In this document: positions 1 to 8,512 of the stretch, one piece after another | Position numbering within the stretch: the stretch's first letter is position 1 | How the letters are laid out: each line of letters starts with the position of its first letter | Source: Nymphaea colorata | Taxonomy: Eukaryota; Streptophyta; Magnoliopsida; Nymphaeales; Nymphaeaceae | Length of the DNA stretch: 13,939 nucleotides | Direction of reading: 5' to 3' | Assembly: GCF_008831285.2 (NCBI RefSeq) | Contig: NW_022205004.1 | Coordinates: 1-13,939 of the forward strand | The notes under the pieces: model-generated | Databases searched by the model: none | The model's input: only the letters and a program-made list of their open reading frames with translations | Told to the model about the DNA's origin: nothing | Position numbers and translations under genes: made by a program

Positions 1-446
1 ACCACGGTTGGAAGCCTACGAAATTTTGGAGGTTGTGCACACCTCGTTCTGTCTTTGATGATGTGATATGTGTTAAGTTTTGGAAAACTTATGGTTGTAG
101 TTCACAAGACTTTTTGGAAGCGTTTTAACGAAACTAAATATTATTTTGGGCCATGTTCATTCATGGCTGGATTTTCTCATACTCAGAAGGAATTCTGACC
201 CTTCTTTCTATCTACAGGTAGTCCTTGATAGATTTTGGCTTTGGAGCGACGATCCAGTCTTGTGATGGACGGGCATTGGCATTCTGGGCACTGCGTCGGT
301 TTTGGGGATTTGTGGTTATTTTTGTTTGGGTCCAGTATTTTATTATTGAAATAAAACAATGTCTTCTGTTCTGGTCATGACTCAATATTGCTTCGCTATT
401 ATAAAATGAAAGAAAATTTTTGGTGTCAAAAATTGGGGTCGTGACA
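1..446. mobile_element. Probable LTR end of a plant LTR retrotransposon, truncated by the window edge
   Basis: This is the only long unique stretch besides the insert near 11.1 kb, and it shows no satellite monomers. It ends with ggggtcgtgaca at 435-446, after which satellite sequence starts abruptly at 447 (tgcatacttaattg). Plant Ty3/Gypsy LTRs often start TGTCACGACCC and end GGGTCGTGACA, so this edge fits an LTR terminus, but the short inverted termini mean it does not fix the orientation. A plus-strand AATAAA lies in ttgaaataaaacaatg near 350, about 100 bp before the edge. That would suit an R/U5 layout with the 3' LTR end facing the satellite. No primer-binding site or polypurine tract is visible, and the other LTR end is outside the window. 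The open stretches here are short and not convincing as coding. The LTR identity is inferred; the sharp junction is seen directly. Confidence 0.55.
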
Positions 447-1920
447 TGCATACTTAATTGAATGTGTTTAACTTGTTGTTATGTCTATAATAAATGATTT
501 AGTAATTGAAATCACAAGTTTGTGCGAAAATGAATGAGATTCGAGTGATTCATTTGGTGTCTTGTAGTTAACCTATTGTGTTTCACTTGTTATTACATCT
601 TTGGTCAATGATTTAAATGATTAAAACTTACAAGTTTGTATGGATATAAAGGAGACCTATGCATTAGTTTGATCCCTTGTAGTTAGTTCAATAAGTTGAA
701 CTAGTTCTTACATCTATCGTGATCGTGTAAGGAATTGGAATCACAAGTTCGTATCAATGCGAGTGGAATTTAAGTGATTCATTTTATCACACATACGTAA
801 TTGAATGTGCTTAACTTGTTGTTACGTCTATATTAAATGATTTAGTAGATTAAAATCATAGGTTTGTATGAAATGAATGATATTGGAGTGCTTCATTTGG
901 TGTCTTGTAAGTAACCTAATGTGTTTCACTTGTTATTACATATATTTGATCACTTATATTTAATTGAGAGATTAGTGATTCATTTTCACTTGTATTACAT
1001 ATAATTGAACACTTGATTTAATTGAATGTGCGTGACCATTTTCTACTTACGTATAGAATGACCTAGTGGCTTGATACCAGAAGTTCGTTTGGCTACATAT
1101 ATAATGAATGATTTAAATGACTGAAATCACATGTTCATGTGGTTACAAACGCGTGTAGTTAGTCCGATGAGTTGGATTTATTGTTACAACTATAGTGCAC
1201 AATCTAAATGATTGAATCACAAGTTCGTATCAATACAAGTGCGATTTAAGTGATTCAAATGATCACACATACTTAATTGAATGTGCTTAACTTGTTGTTA
1301 CATCCATATTGCTAGATTAAGTGAATTCAAATCACAAGTTTGTGTGAAAATAAAAGAGATTTGAGTGATTCATTTGTTGTCTTATAGGTAACCTAATATG
1401 TTTCACTTGTTATTACATATATTGATCACATAATTTAATTGAGATTAATATTCATTTTCACTTATACATATATTGATCAATATATTAATTAGTGTCGTAG
1501 CTTTGTACATAGTAGATGACTTAGTGGCTTGAAAAGAAGTTCGTTTGGAAATGAATGAGATCAGGTCATTAAGTTGGTCCCTTACAGTTAATCTAGGTAT
1601 TTCACTTGTTATTACATCTATAATGAATGATTTAAATGATTGAAATCGCAAGTTCATATGGATACAAATGGGATCTATGCATTACTTGAATGCGTGTAAT
1701 TAGTCGATGAGTTGAATTTGTTGTTACATCTATAGTGAACGATCTAAAGGATTGAAATCACGCTTCGTACCAATACAAGTGAGATTTAAATGATTCATAT
1801 GATCATGCATGCTTAATTGAATGTGTTTAACTTGTTGTTACATCTATATTAAATGATTTAGTAGATCGAAATCACAAGTTTGTATGAAAATGAATGAGAT
1901 TCGAGTGATTCATTTGGTGT
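447..1920. repeat. HOR0: left partial copy of the 3.15-kb higher-order satellite repeat
   Basis: This satellite aligns to HOR1 from about 3215 onward: the motif at 483 matches 3251 (offset 2768), and the motif at 1261 matches 4037 (offset 2776). After about 1389 the offset jumps to 3125, so about 349 bp, or three monomers, is missing relative to HOR1. The left part is cut by the LTR-like sequence at 446. This copy has many one-base and few-base deletions relative to the others, especially at 1440-1540, where several words of HOR1 4560-4670 are shortened. Variants near 489 (ttatgtc), 890 (gtgcttcat) and 1003 (ttgaacact) agree with HOR3 and HOR4, while later variants agree with HOR1. It contains one clear D signature near 1051 and a degraded one near 1510. 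No gene is visible. Confidence 0.9.
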
Positions 1921-1990
1921 CTTATGGTTTACCTAATGTGTTTCACTAGTTGTTACATTTATAATGATTCTTAATACGGATGTCCTTAAC

Positions 1991-2100
1991 AAGTGATTCA
2001 TTTGGTGTCATATAGTTAACCTAATGTGTTTCACTTGTAATTTAATTGAATGTGCTTAACAAGTGAATTAGGTTAACAATAGGGCACCAAATGAATCACT
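1991..2100. repeat. Long imperfect hairpin in HOR1
   Basis: The left arm 1991-2038 pairs with the right arm 2059-2100. The pairing comprises an outer 16-bp block (agtgattcatttggtg), an inner block around gttaacctaat, and the loop-proximal block ttcacttgt, with mismatches and a 3-4 nt bulge between them. The loop is about 20 nt (aatttaattgaatgtgctta). It arises where the inverted C-A dimer meets a direct A segment. It could extrude as a cruciform or fold in RNA, but whether it does so in vivo cannot be judged from sequence. Confidence 0.85.
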
Positions 2101-2240
2101 CAAATCTCATTCATTTTCATGCAAGCCTGTGATTTCAATCTACTAAATCATTTAACATGGATATAACAATAAGTCAAGTACATTCAATAAAGTATGCGTG
2201 ATCATATGAATCACTTAAATCTGACTCGTATTGGTACGAC
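2059..2240 (-). repeat. Inverted C-A monomer dimer in HOR1
   Basis: Read on the minus strand, this segment is the satellite in its normal order: a C-type monomer (gtaccaatacgagtcagat, then gtgattcatatgatcacgc) followed by an A-type monomer (gaaatcacaggcttgcatg, gagtgattcatttggtg, gttaacctaat). Its closest direct counterpart appears to be the C-A pair just upstream of the HOR landmark, seen at 4917-5104. Satellite in the plus orientation resumes at 2241 (tatagtgcacgat). The same inversion sits at the same position in the other HORs, so it arose before the HOR was amplified. Confidence 0.9.
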
Positions 2241-2888
2241 TATAGTGCACGATCTAAAGATTGAAATTACAAGTTCGTATCAATACAAGTGCGATTTAAG
2301 TGATTCAAATGATCACACATACTTAATTGAATGTGCTTAACTTATTGTTACATCCATGTTGCTTGATTAAGTGAACTGAAATCACAAGTTTGTATGAAAA
2401 TGAATGTGATTCGAGTGATTCATTTGGTGTCTTATAGTTAACCTAACGTGTTTCACATGTTATTACATCCATGATCAATGATTTAAATAATTAAAACTCA
2501 CAAGTTTATATGGATATAAAGGAGACCTATGCATTAGTTTGATCCTTTCTAGTTTGTACGATAAGTTGAACATGTTGTTACATCTATAGTGATCGATGCA
2601 CAAGTTCACATCAATACGAGTGGGATTTAAGTGATTCAATTGATCACGCATATTTAATTGAATGTACTTAACTTGTTGTTACGTTTATATTAAATGATTT
2701 AGTAAATTCAAATCATAGGTTTATATGAAAATGAATGGATTCGAGTGATTCATTTGGTGTCTTACAGGTAACTTAATGTGTTTCACTTGTTATTACATAC
2801 ATTTGATCACTTATGTTTAATCGAGAGATTATGTGATTCATTTTTACTTGTTCTTACATACATTTGATAACTTATATTTAATTGAATG

Positions 2889-2960
2889 TGCGTAACCATT
2901 TGTTACATACGTATAGAATGACTTAGTGGCTTGAAAAAAGAAGTCCGTTTGGAAATGAAT
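2889..2960. repeat. D signature segment, first example of a block marker repeated three times per HOR
   Basis: The segment contains gtgcgtaaccatttgttac, then the palindrome-containing word acatacgtatagaatgac, then gtggcttgaaaaaagaag and gtccgtttggaaatgaatg. It replaces the ordinary anchor region in a variant monomer. The gtatag word recurs at about 1051, 2911, 3824, 4655, 6066, 6976, 7804, 8726, 9639, 10468, 12258 and 13846. Spacings within an HOR are about 913 and 830 bp, and across the inverted block 1411 bp. The core atacgtat is a perfect 8-bp palindrome in the first and third D positions of each HOR (acgta follows tt in the second). No function is known to me. Confidence 0.8.
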
Positions 2961-3250
2961 GAGAGTCAAGTCACTATATTGGTCCCTTATAGTTAATCTA
3001 ATGTATTTCACTTGTTATTACATCTATAATGAATGATTTAAATGGTTGAAATCACAAGTTTATATGGATACAAATGGTTGAAGTCACTATATTTGTACAC
3101 GTGTAGTTAGTCCGATGAGTTGAATTTGTTGTTACATCTATAGGGAACGTTCTAAAGGATTGAAATCACATGTTCGTACGAATACAAGTGAGATTTAAGT
3201 GATTCATATAATCATGCATACTTAATTGAATGTGTTTAACTTGTTGTTAC

Positions 3251-3596
3251 GTCTATAATAAATGATTTAGTAGATTGAAATCACAAGTTTGTGCGAAAAT
3301 GAATGAGATTCGAGTGATTCATTTGGTGTCTTGTAGTTAACCTATTGTGTTTCACTTGTTATTACATCTTTGATCAATGATTTAAATGATTAAAACTTAC
3401 AAGTTTGTATGGATATAAAGGAGACCTATGCATTAGTTTGATCCCTTGTAGTTAGTTCAATAAGTTGAACTAGTTCTTACATCTATGGTGATCGATGTAA
3501 GGAATTGAAATCACAAGTTCGTATCAATACGAGTGGATTTAAGTGATTCATTTTATCACACATACGTAATTGAATGTGCTTAACTTGTTGTTACGT
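3251..3596. repeat. Representative A-B-C monomer trimer of the satellite
   Basis: This stretch shows the basic unit. The anchor (tcacaag or ttacaag) occurs at 3281, 3397 and 3511, and the next A anchor (tcatag) is at 3625, giving spacings of 116, 114 and 114 bp. After the anchor, type A continues tttgtgcgaaaatgaatgag and ends in gtgattcatttggtgtc, type B continues tttgtatggatataaaggag, and type C continues ttcgtatcaatacgagtg. All three types share the frame gttacatctat...aaatgattta...ttgaaatcacaagtt. The three types are diverged from each other, while the same type at the same HOR position is nearly identical between HORs, which is the usual signature of higher-order organisation. Confidence 0.9.
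3519..3532. repeat. Dyad TCGTAT-ca-ATACGA in a C-type monomer (representative)
   Basis: C monomers carry a short dyad right after the anchor. Here it has 6-bp arms and a 2-nt centre, and it recurs at 6671-6684 and 13547-13560. At other C positions the same site holds a different perfect dyad, TTCGTACGAA, at 3173-3182, 6327-6336, 8987-8996 and 12519-12528. Other C monomers have weaker forms (cgtaccaatac, cgtatcaatacaag) or none (cacatcaatacgag near 5762). A protein-binding role is possible but unproven. Confidence 0.6.
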
Positions 3597-4314
3597 CTAT
3601 ATTAAATGATTTAGTAGATTAAAATCATAGGTTTGTATGAAAATGAATGATATTGGAGTGATTCATTTGGTGTCTTGTAAGTAACCTAATGTGTTTCACT
3701 TGTTATTACATATATTTGATCACTTATATTTAATTGAGAGATTAAGTGATTCATTTTCACTTGTTATTACATATAATTGATCACTTGTATTTAATTGAAT
3801 GTGCGTGACCATTTCTTACTTACGTATAGAATGACCTAGTGGCTTTGATACCAGAAGTTCGTTTGGAATACATATATAATGAATGATTTAAATGATTGAA
3901 ATCACATGTTCATGTGGATACAAACGCGTGTAGTTAGTCCGATGAGTTGAATTTATTGTTACAACTATAGTGCACGATCTAAATGATTGAAATCACAAGT
4001 TCGTATCAATACAAGTGCGATTTAAGTGATTCAAATGATCACACATACTTAATTGAATGTGCTTAACTTGTTGTTACATCCATATTGCTAGATTAAGTGA
4101 ATTCAAATCACAAGTTTGTGTGAAAATAAATGAGATTTGAGTGATTCATTTGGTGTCTTATAATTAACCTAATGTGTTTCACTCGTTATGACATCTATGA
4201 TCAACGATTTAAACGATAAAAACTCACAAGTTTATATGGATGTAAAGGAGACCTATGGATTAGTTTAGTTTGATCCCTTGTAGTTTGTTCAATAAGTTGA
4301 ACATGTTGTTACAT

Positions 4315-4366
4315 CTCATTCATTTGTATCCATACGCACACTAAATCACTCGTCTCAATACGAGTG
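4315..4366. repeat. Small inverted island with a 7-bp hairpin in HOR1
   Basis: The stretch ctcattcatttgtatccata reads on the minus strand as a B/D-like monomer piece (tatggatacaaatgaatgag), so it is a short inverted fragment. It ends in a perfect hairpin: CACTCGT at 4347-4353 pairs with ACGAGTG at 4360-4366 around a 6-nt loop, and normal C-type sequence continues. The island is present in HOR1, HOR2 and HOR3 and lies within the deleted stretch of HOR0. Confidence 0.75.
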
Positions 4367-5143
4367 AGATTTAAGTGATTCATTTGATCACGCATACTTA
4401 ATTGAATGTGCTTAACTTGTTGTTACGTCTATATTAAATGATTTAGTATATTGAAATCATAGGTTTGTATGGAAATGAATGAGATTTGAGTGATTCATTT
4501 GGTGTCTTGTAGGTAACCTAATATGTTTCACTTGTTATTACATATATTTGATCACATATATTTAATTGAGAGATTAAATGATTCATTTTCACTTGTTATT
4601 ACATATATTTGATCAATATATTTAATTGAGTGTGCGTAGCCATTTGTTACATACGTATAGAATGACTTAGTGGCTTGAAATAAGAAGTTCGTTTGGAAAT
4701 GAATGAGAGTCAGGTCATTAAGTTGGTCCCTTACAGTTAATCTAGTGTATTTCACTTGTTATTACATCTATAATGAATGATTTAAATGATTGAAATCGCA
4801 AGTTCATATGGATACAAATGGGATCTATGCATTACTTTGAATGCGTGTAATTAGTCCGATGAGTTGAATTTGTTGTTACATCTATAGTGAACGATCTAAA
4901 GGATTGAAATCACGCGTTCGTACCAATACAAGTGAGATTTAAATGATTCATATGATCATGCATGCTTAATTGAATGTGTTTAACTTGTTGTTACATCTAT
5001 ATTAAATGATTTAGTAGATCGAAATCACAAGTTTGTATGAAAATGAATGAGATTCGAGTGATTCATTTGGTGTCTTATGGTTTACCTAATGTGTTTCACT
5101 AGTTGTTACATTTATAATGATTCTTAATACGGATGTCCTTAAC

Positions 5144-5253
5144 AAGTGATTCATTTGGTGTCATATAGTTAACCTAATGTGTTTCACTTGTAATTTAATT
5201 GAATGTGCTTAACAAGTGAATTAGGTTAACAATAGGGCACCAAATGAATCACT
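5144..5253. repeat. Long imperfect hairpin in HOR2
   Basis: Same hairpin as in HOR1, with the same arms and the same 20-nt loop, offset 3153 bp. No base difference from the HOR1 hairpin was seen. Confidence 0.85.
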
Positions 5254-5393
5254 CAAATCTCATTCATTTTCATGCAAGCCTGTGATTTCAATCTACTAAA
5301 TCATTTAACATGGATATAACAATAAGTCAAGTACATTCAATAAAGTATGCGTGATCATATGAATCACTTAAATCTGACTCGTATTGGTACGAC
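5212..5393 (-). repeat. Inverted C-A monomer dimer in HOR2
   Basis: This is the same inverted segment as in HOR1, shifted by exactly 3153 bp, with essentially no differences. It is followed at 5394 by the plus-strand word tatagtgcacgatctaaagg. Because its orientation opposes the direct A segment immediately upstream, it gives the hairpin described at 5144-5253. Confidence 0.9.
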
Positions 5394-7464
5394 TATAGTG
5401 CACGATCTAAAGGATTGAAATTACAAGTTCGTATCAATACAAGTGCGATTTAAGTGATTCAAATGATCACACATACTTAATTGAATGTGCTTAACTTATT
5501 GTTACATCCATGTTGCTTGATTAAGTGAACTGAAATCACAAGTTTGTATGAAAATGAATGTGATTCGAGTGATTCATTTGGTGTCTTATAGTTAACCTAA
5601 CGTGTTTCACATGTTATTACATCCATGATCAATGATTTAAATAATTAAAACTCACAAGTTTATATGGATATAAAGGAGACCTATGCATTAGTTTGATCCT
5701 TTCTAGTTTGTACGATAAGTTGAACATGTTGTTACATCTATAGTGATCGATGCACAAGTTCACATCAATACGAGTGGGATTTAAGTGATTCAATTGATCA
5801 CGCATATTTAATTGAATGTACTTAACTTGTTGTTACGTTTATATTAAATGATTTAGTAAATTCAAATCATAGGTTTATATGAAAATGAATGGGATTCGAG
5901 TGATTCATTTGGTGTCTTACAGGTAACTTAATGTGTTTCACTTGTTATTACATACATTTGATCACTTATGTTTAATCGAGAGATTATGTGATTCATTTTT
6001 ACTTGTTCTTACATACATTTGATAACTTATATTTAATTGAATGTGCGTAACCATTTGTTACATACGTATAGAATGACTTAGTGGCTTGAAAAAAGAAGTC
6101 CGTTTGGAAATGAATGAGAGTCAAGTCACTATATTGGTCCTTATAGTTAATCTAATGTATTTCACTTGTTATTACATCTATAATGAATGATTTAAATGGT
6201 TGAAATCACAAGTTTATATGGATACAAATGGTTGAAGTCACTATATTTGTACACGTGTAGTTAGTCCGATGAGTTGAATTTGTTGTTACATCTATAGGGA
6301 ACGTTCTAAAGGATTGAAATCACATGTTCGTACGAATACAAGTGAGATTTAAGTGATTCATATAATCATGCATACTTAATTGAATGTGTTTAACTTGTTG
6401 TTACGTCTATAATAAATGATTTAGTAGATTGAAATCACAAGTTTGTGCGAAAATGAATGAGATTCGAGTGATTCATTGGTGTCTTGTAGTTAACCTATTG
6501 TGTTTCACTTGTTATTACATCTTGATCAATGATTTAAATGATTAAAACTTACAAGTTTGTATGGATATAAAGGAGACCTATGCATTAGTTTGATCCCTTG
6601 TAGTTAGTTCAATAAGTTGAACTAGTTCTTACATCTATGGTGATCGATGTAAGGAATTGAAATCACAAGTTCGTATCAATACGAGTGGGATTTAAGTGAT
6701 TCATTTTATCACACATACGTAATTGAATGTGCTTAACTTGTTGTTAGTCTATATTAAATGATTTAGTAGATTAAAATCATAGGTTTGTATGAAAATGAAT
6801 GATATTGGAGTGATTCATTTGGTGTCTTGTAAGTAACCTAATGTGTTTCACTTGTTATTACATATATTTGATCACTTATATTTAATTGAGAGATTAAGTG
6901 ATTCATTTTCACTTGTTATTACATATAATTGATCACTTGTATTTAATTGAATGTGCGTGACCATTTCTTACTTACGTATAGAATGACCTAGTGGCTTTGA
7001 TACCAGAAGTTCGTTTGGAATACATATATAATGAATGATTTAAATGATTGAAATCACATGTTCATGTGGATACAAACGCGTGTAGTTAGTCCGATGAGTT
7101 GAATTTATTGTTACAACTATAGTGCACGATCTAAATGATTGAAATCACAAGTTCGTATCAATACAAGTGCGATTTAAGTGATTCAAATGATCACACATAC
7201 TTAATTGAATGTGCTTAACTTGTTGTTACATCCATATTGCTAGATTAAGTGAATTCAAATCACAAGTTTGTGTGAAATAAATGAGATTTGAGTGATTCAT
7301 TTGGTGTCTTATAATTAACCTAATGTGTTTCACTCGTTATGACATCTATGATCAACGATTTAAACGATAAAAACTCACAAGTTTATATGGATGTAAAGGA
7401 GACCTATGGATTAGTTTAGTTTGATCCCTTGTAGTTTGTTAATAAGTTGAACATGTTGTTACAT

Positions 7465-7516
7465 CTCATTCATTTGTATCCATACGCACACTAAATCACT
7501 CGTCTCAATACGAGTG
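7465..7516. repeat. Small inverted island with a 7-bp hairpin in HOR2
   Basis: Identical to the island in HOR1. The stem CACTCGT/ACGAGTG spans 7497-7516 with loop ctcaat. Confidence 0.75.
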
Positions 7517-8290
7517 AGATTTAAGTGATTCATTTGATCACGCATACTTAATTGAATGTGCTTAACTTGTTGTTACGTCTATATTAAATGATTTAGTATA
7601 TTGAAATCATAGGTTTGTATGGAAATGAATGAGATTTGAGTGATCATTTGGTGTCTTGTAGGTAACCTAATATGTTTCACTTGTTATTACATATATTTGA
7701 TCACATATATTTAATTGAGAGATTAAATGATTCATTTTCACTTGTTATTACATATATTTGATCAATATATTTAATTGAGTGTGCGTAGCCATTTGTTACA
7801 TACGTATAGAATGACTAGTGGCTTGAAATAAGAAGTTCGTTTGGAAATGAATGAGAGTCAGGTCATTAAGTTGGTCCCTTACAGTTAATCTAGTGTATTT
7901 CACTTGTTATTACATCTATAATGAATGATTTAAATGATTGAAATCGCAAGTTCATATGGATACAAATGGGATCTATGCATTACGTTGAATGCGTGTAATT
8001 AGTCCGATGAGTTGAATTTGTTGTTACATCTATAGTGAACGATGTAAAGGATTGAAATCACGCATCCGTACCAATACAAGTGAGATTTAAATGATTCATA
8101 TGATCATGCATGCTTAATTGAATGTGTTTACTTGTTGTTACATCTATATTAAATGATTTAGTAGATCGAAATCACAAGTTTGTATGAAAATGAATGAGAT
8201 TCGAGTGATTCATTTGGTGTCTTATGGTTTACCTAATGTGTTTCACTAGTTGTTACATTTATAATGATTCTTAATACAGATGTCCTTAAC

Positions 8291-8398
8291 AAGTGATTCA
8301 TTTGGTGTCATATAGTTAACCTAATGTGTTTCACTTGTAATTTAATTGAATGTGCTCAACAAGTGAATTAGGTTAACAATAGGGCACCAAATGAATCA
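8291..8398. repeat. Long imperfect hairpin in HOR3, retained next to a deletion
   Basis: Both arms are present although the sequence beyond the right arm has been replaced. The loop has one change (gtgctca for gtgctta). The deletion endpoint at 8398/8399 lies exactly at the base of the outer stem block, which suggests the break occurred at the hairpin base. Confidence 0.82.
8359..8398 (-). repeat. Remnant of the inverted dimer in HOR3
   Basis: Only the first 40 bp of the inverted segment remain (aagtgaattaggttaac... to caaatgaatca). At 8399 the sequence jumps to a direct-orientation A-type monomer (taagtgaattcaaatcacc). The surviving part is the right arm of the hairpin, so the hairpin is kept although most of the inverted dimer is gone. 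Confidence 0.88.
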
Positions 8399-8512
8399 TA
8401 AGTGAATTCAAATCACCAGTTTGTGCGAAAATAAATGAGATTTGAGTGATTCATTTGGTGTCTTATAATTAACCTAACGTGTTTCAACTGTTGTTACTTC
8501 CATGATCAATGA
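8399..8512. repeat. Monomer-sized patch replacing about 600 bp in HOR3
   Basis: The first part (taagtgaattcaaatcacc ... cttataattaacctaa) matches the A monomer found at about 4096 and 7247, a different HOR position. The second part (cgtgtttca ... catgatcaatgattt) matches the region near 5597-5635. At 8513 the sequence rejoins standard HOR order at the equivalent of 5852 (tttagtaaatt). The patch is one monomer long and combines two distant positions. Confidence 0.8.

Larger units (their letters stand above)
1921..5073. repeat. HOR1: complete 3.15-kb higher-order satellite repeat
   Basis: This copy runs from cttatggttt at 1921 to the next identical landmark at 5074, giving 3153 bp. The phase was chosen arbitrarily from that landmark. 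In order it holds an A-type segment, the hairpin and inverted dimer (to 2240), C-A-B-C-A monomers, D signature 1 (gtatag at 2911), B-C-A-B-C-A, D signature 2 (3824), B-C-A-B, the small inverted island (4315-4353), C-A, D signature 3 (4655), B-C-A. That is about 27 monomer lengths. Copies HOR1 and HOR2 agree almost base for base over their length, by eye about 99 percent. No open frame is conserved between copies, so it is non-coding. It is the best reference copy in the window. Confidence 0.95.
5074..8220. repeat. HOR2: complete 3.15-kb higher-order satellite repeat
   Basis: This copy is 3147 bp between the cttatggttt landmarks at 5074 and 8221, with the same internal order as HOR1. D signatures are at 6066, 6976 and 7804. 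Many differences from HOR1 are single missing bases, for example near 6140 (ggtcc for ggtccc), 6476 (cattgg for catttgg), 6519 (cttgatc for ctttgatc), 6746 (ttagtc for ttacgtc), 7643 (gtgatcat for gtgattcat), 7814 (gactag for gacttag) and 8129 (tttactt for tttaactt). Towards its right end it switches to variants shared with HOR3, such as attacgttg near 7980 and cacgcatccg near 8060. No coding potential is visible. Confidence 0.95.

Noticed and set aside
3-128. Plus-strand frame open from the window edge to a TAA at 126-128
   Set aside because: 41 codons with no recognisable motif. It might be the end of an element coding region but cannot be supported.
212-451. Open minus-strand frame of 79 codons over the LTR-like region
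   Set aside because: It starts in satellite sequence, crosses the LTR edge and has no recognisable domain. LTRs are not expected to code here.
1445-1657. Open minus-strand frame of 70 codons, with a related 67-codon frame at 4552-4755
   Set aside because: Both lie at equivalent HOR positions in satellite DNA. The frame is not kept in HOR2, where one base is missing near 7814, and the composition is that of the repeat. Chance open frames.
3418-3430. aaaggagacctatg, resembling a bacterial ribosome binding site before an ATG
   Set aside because: It is a B-monomer word repeated throughout, the ATG is followed by a stop after one codon, and the context is a plant satellite.
3518-3536. Possible CENP-B box in ttcgtatcaatacgagtg
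   Set aside because: TTCG and a central A fit, but the required CGGG half is absent and the spacing is off by one. It does not match the box.
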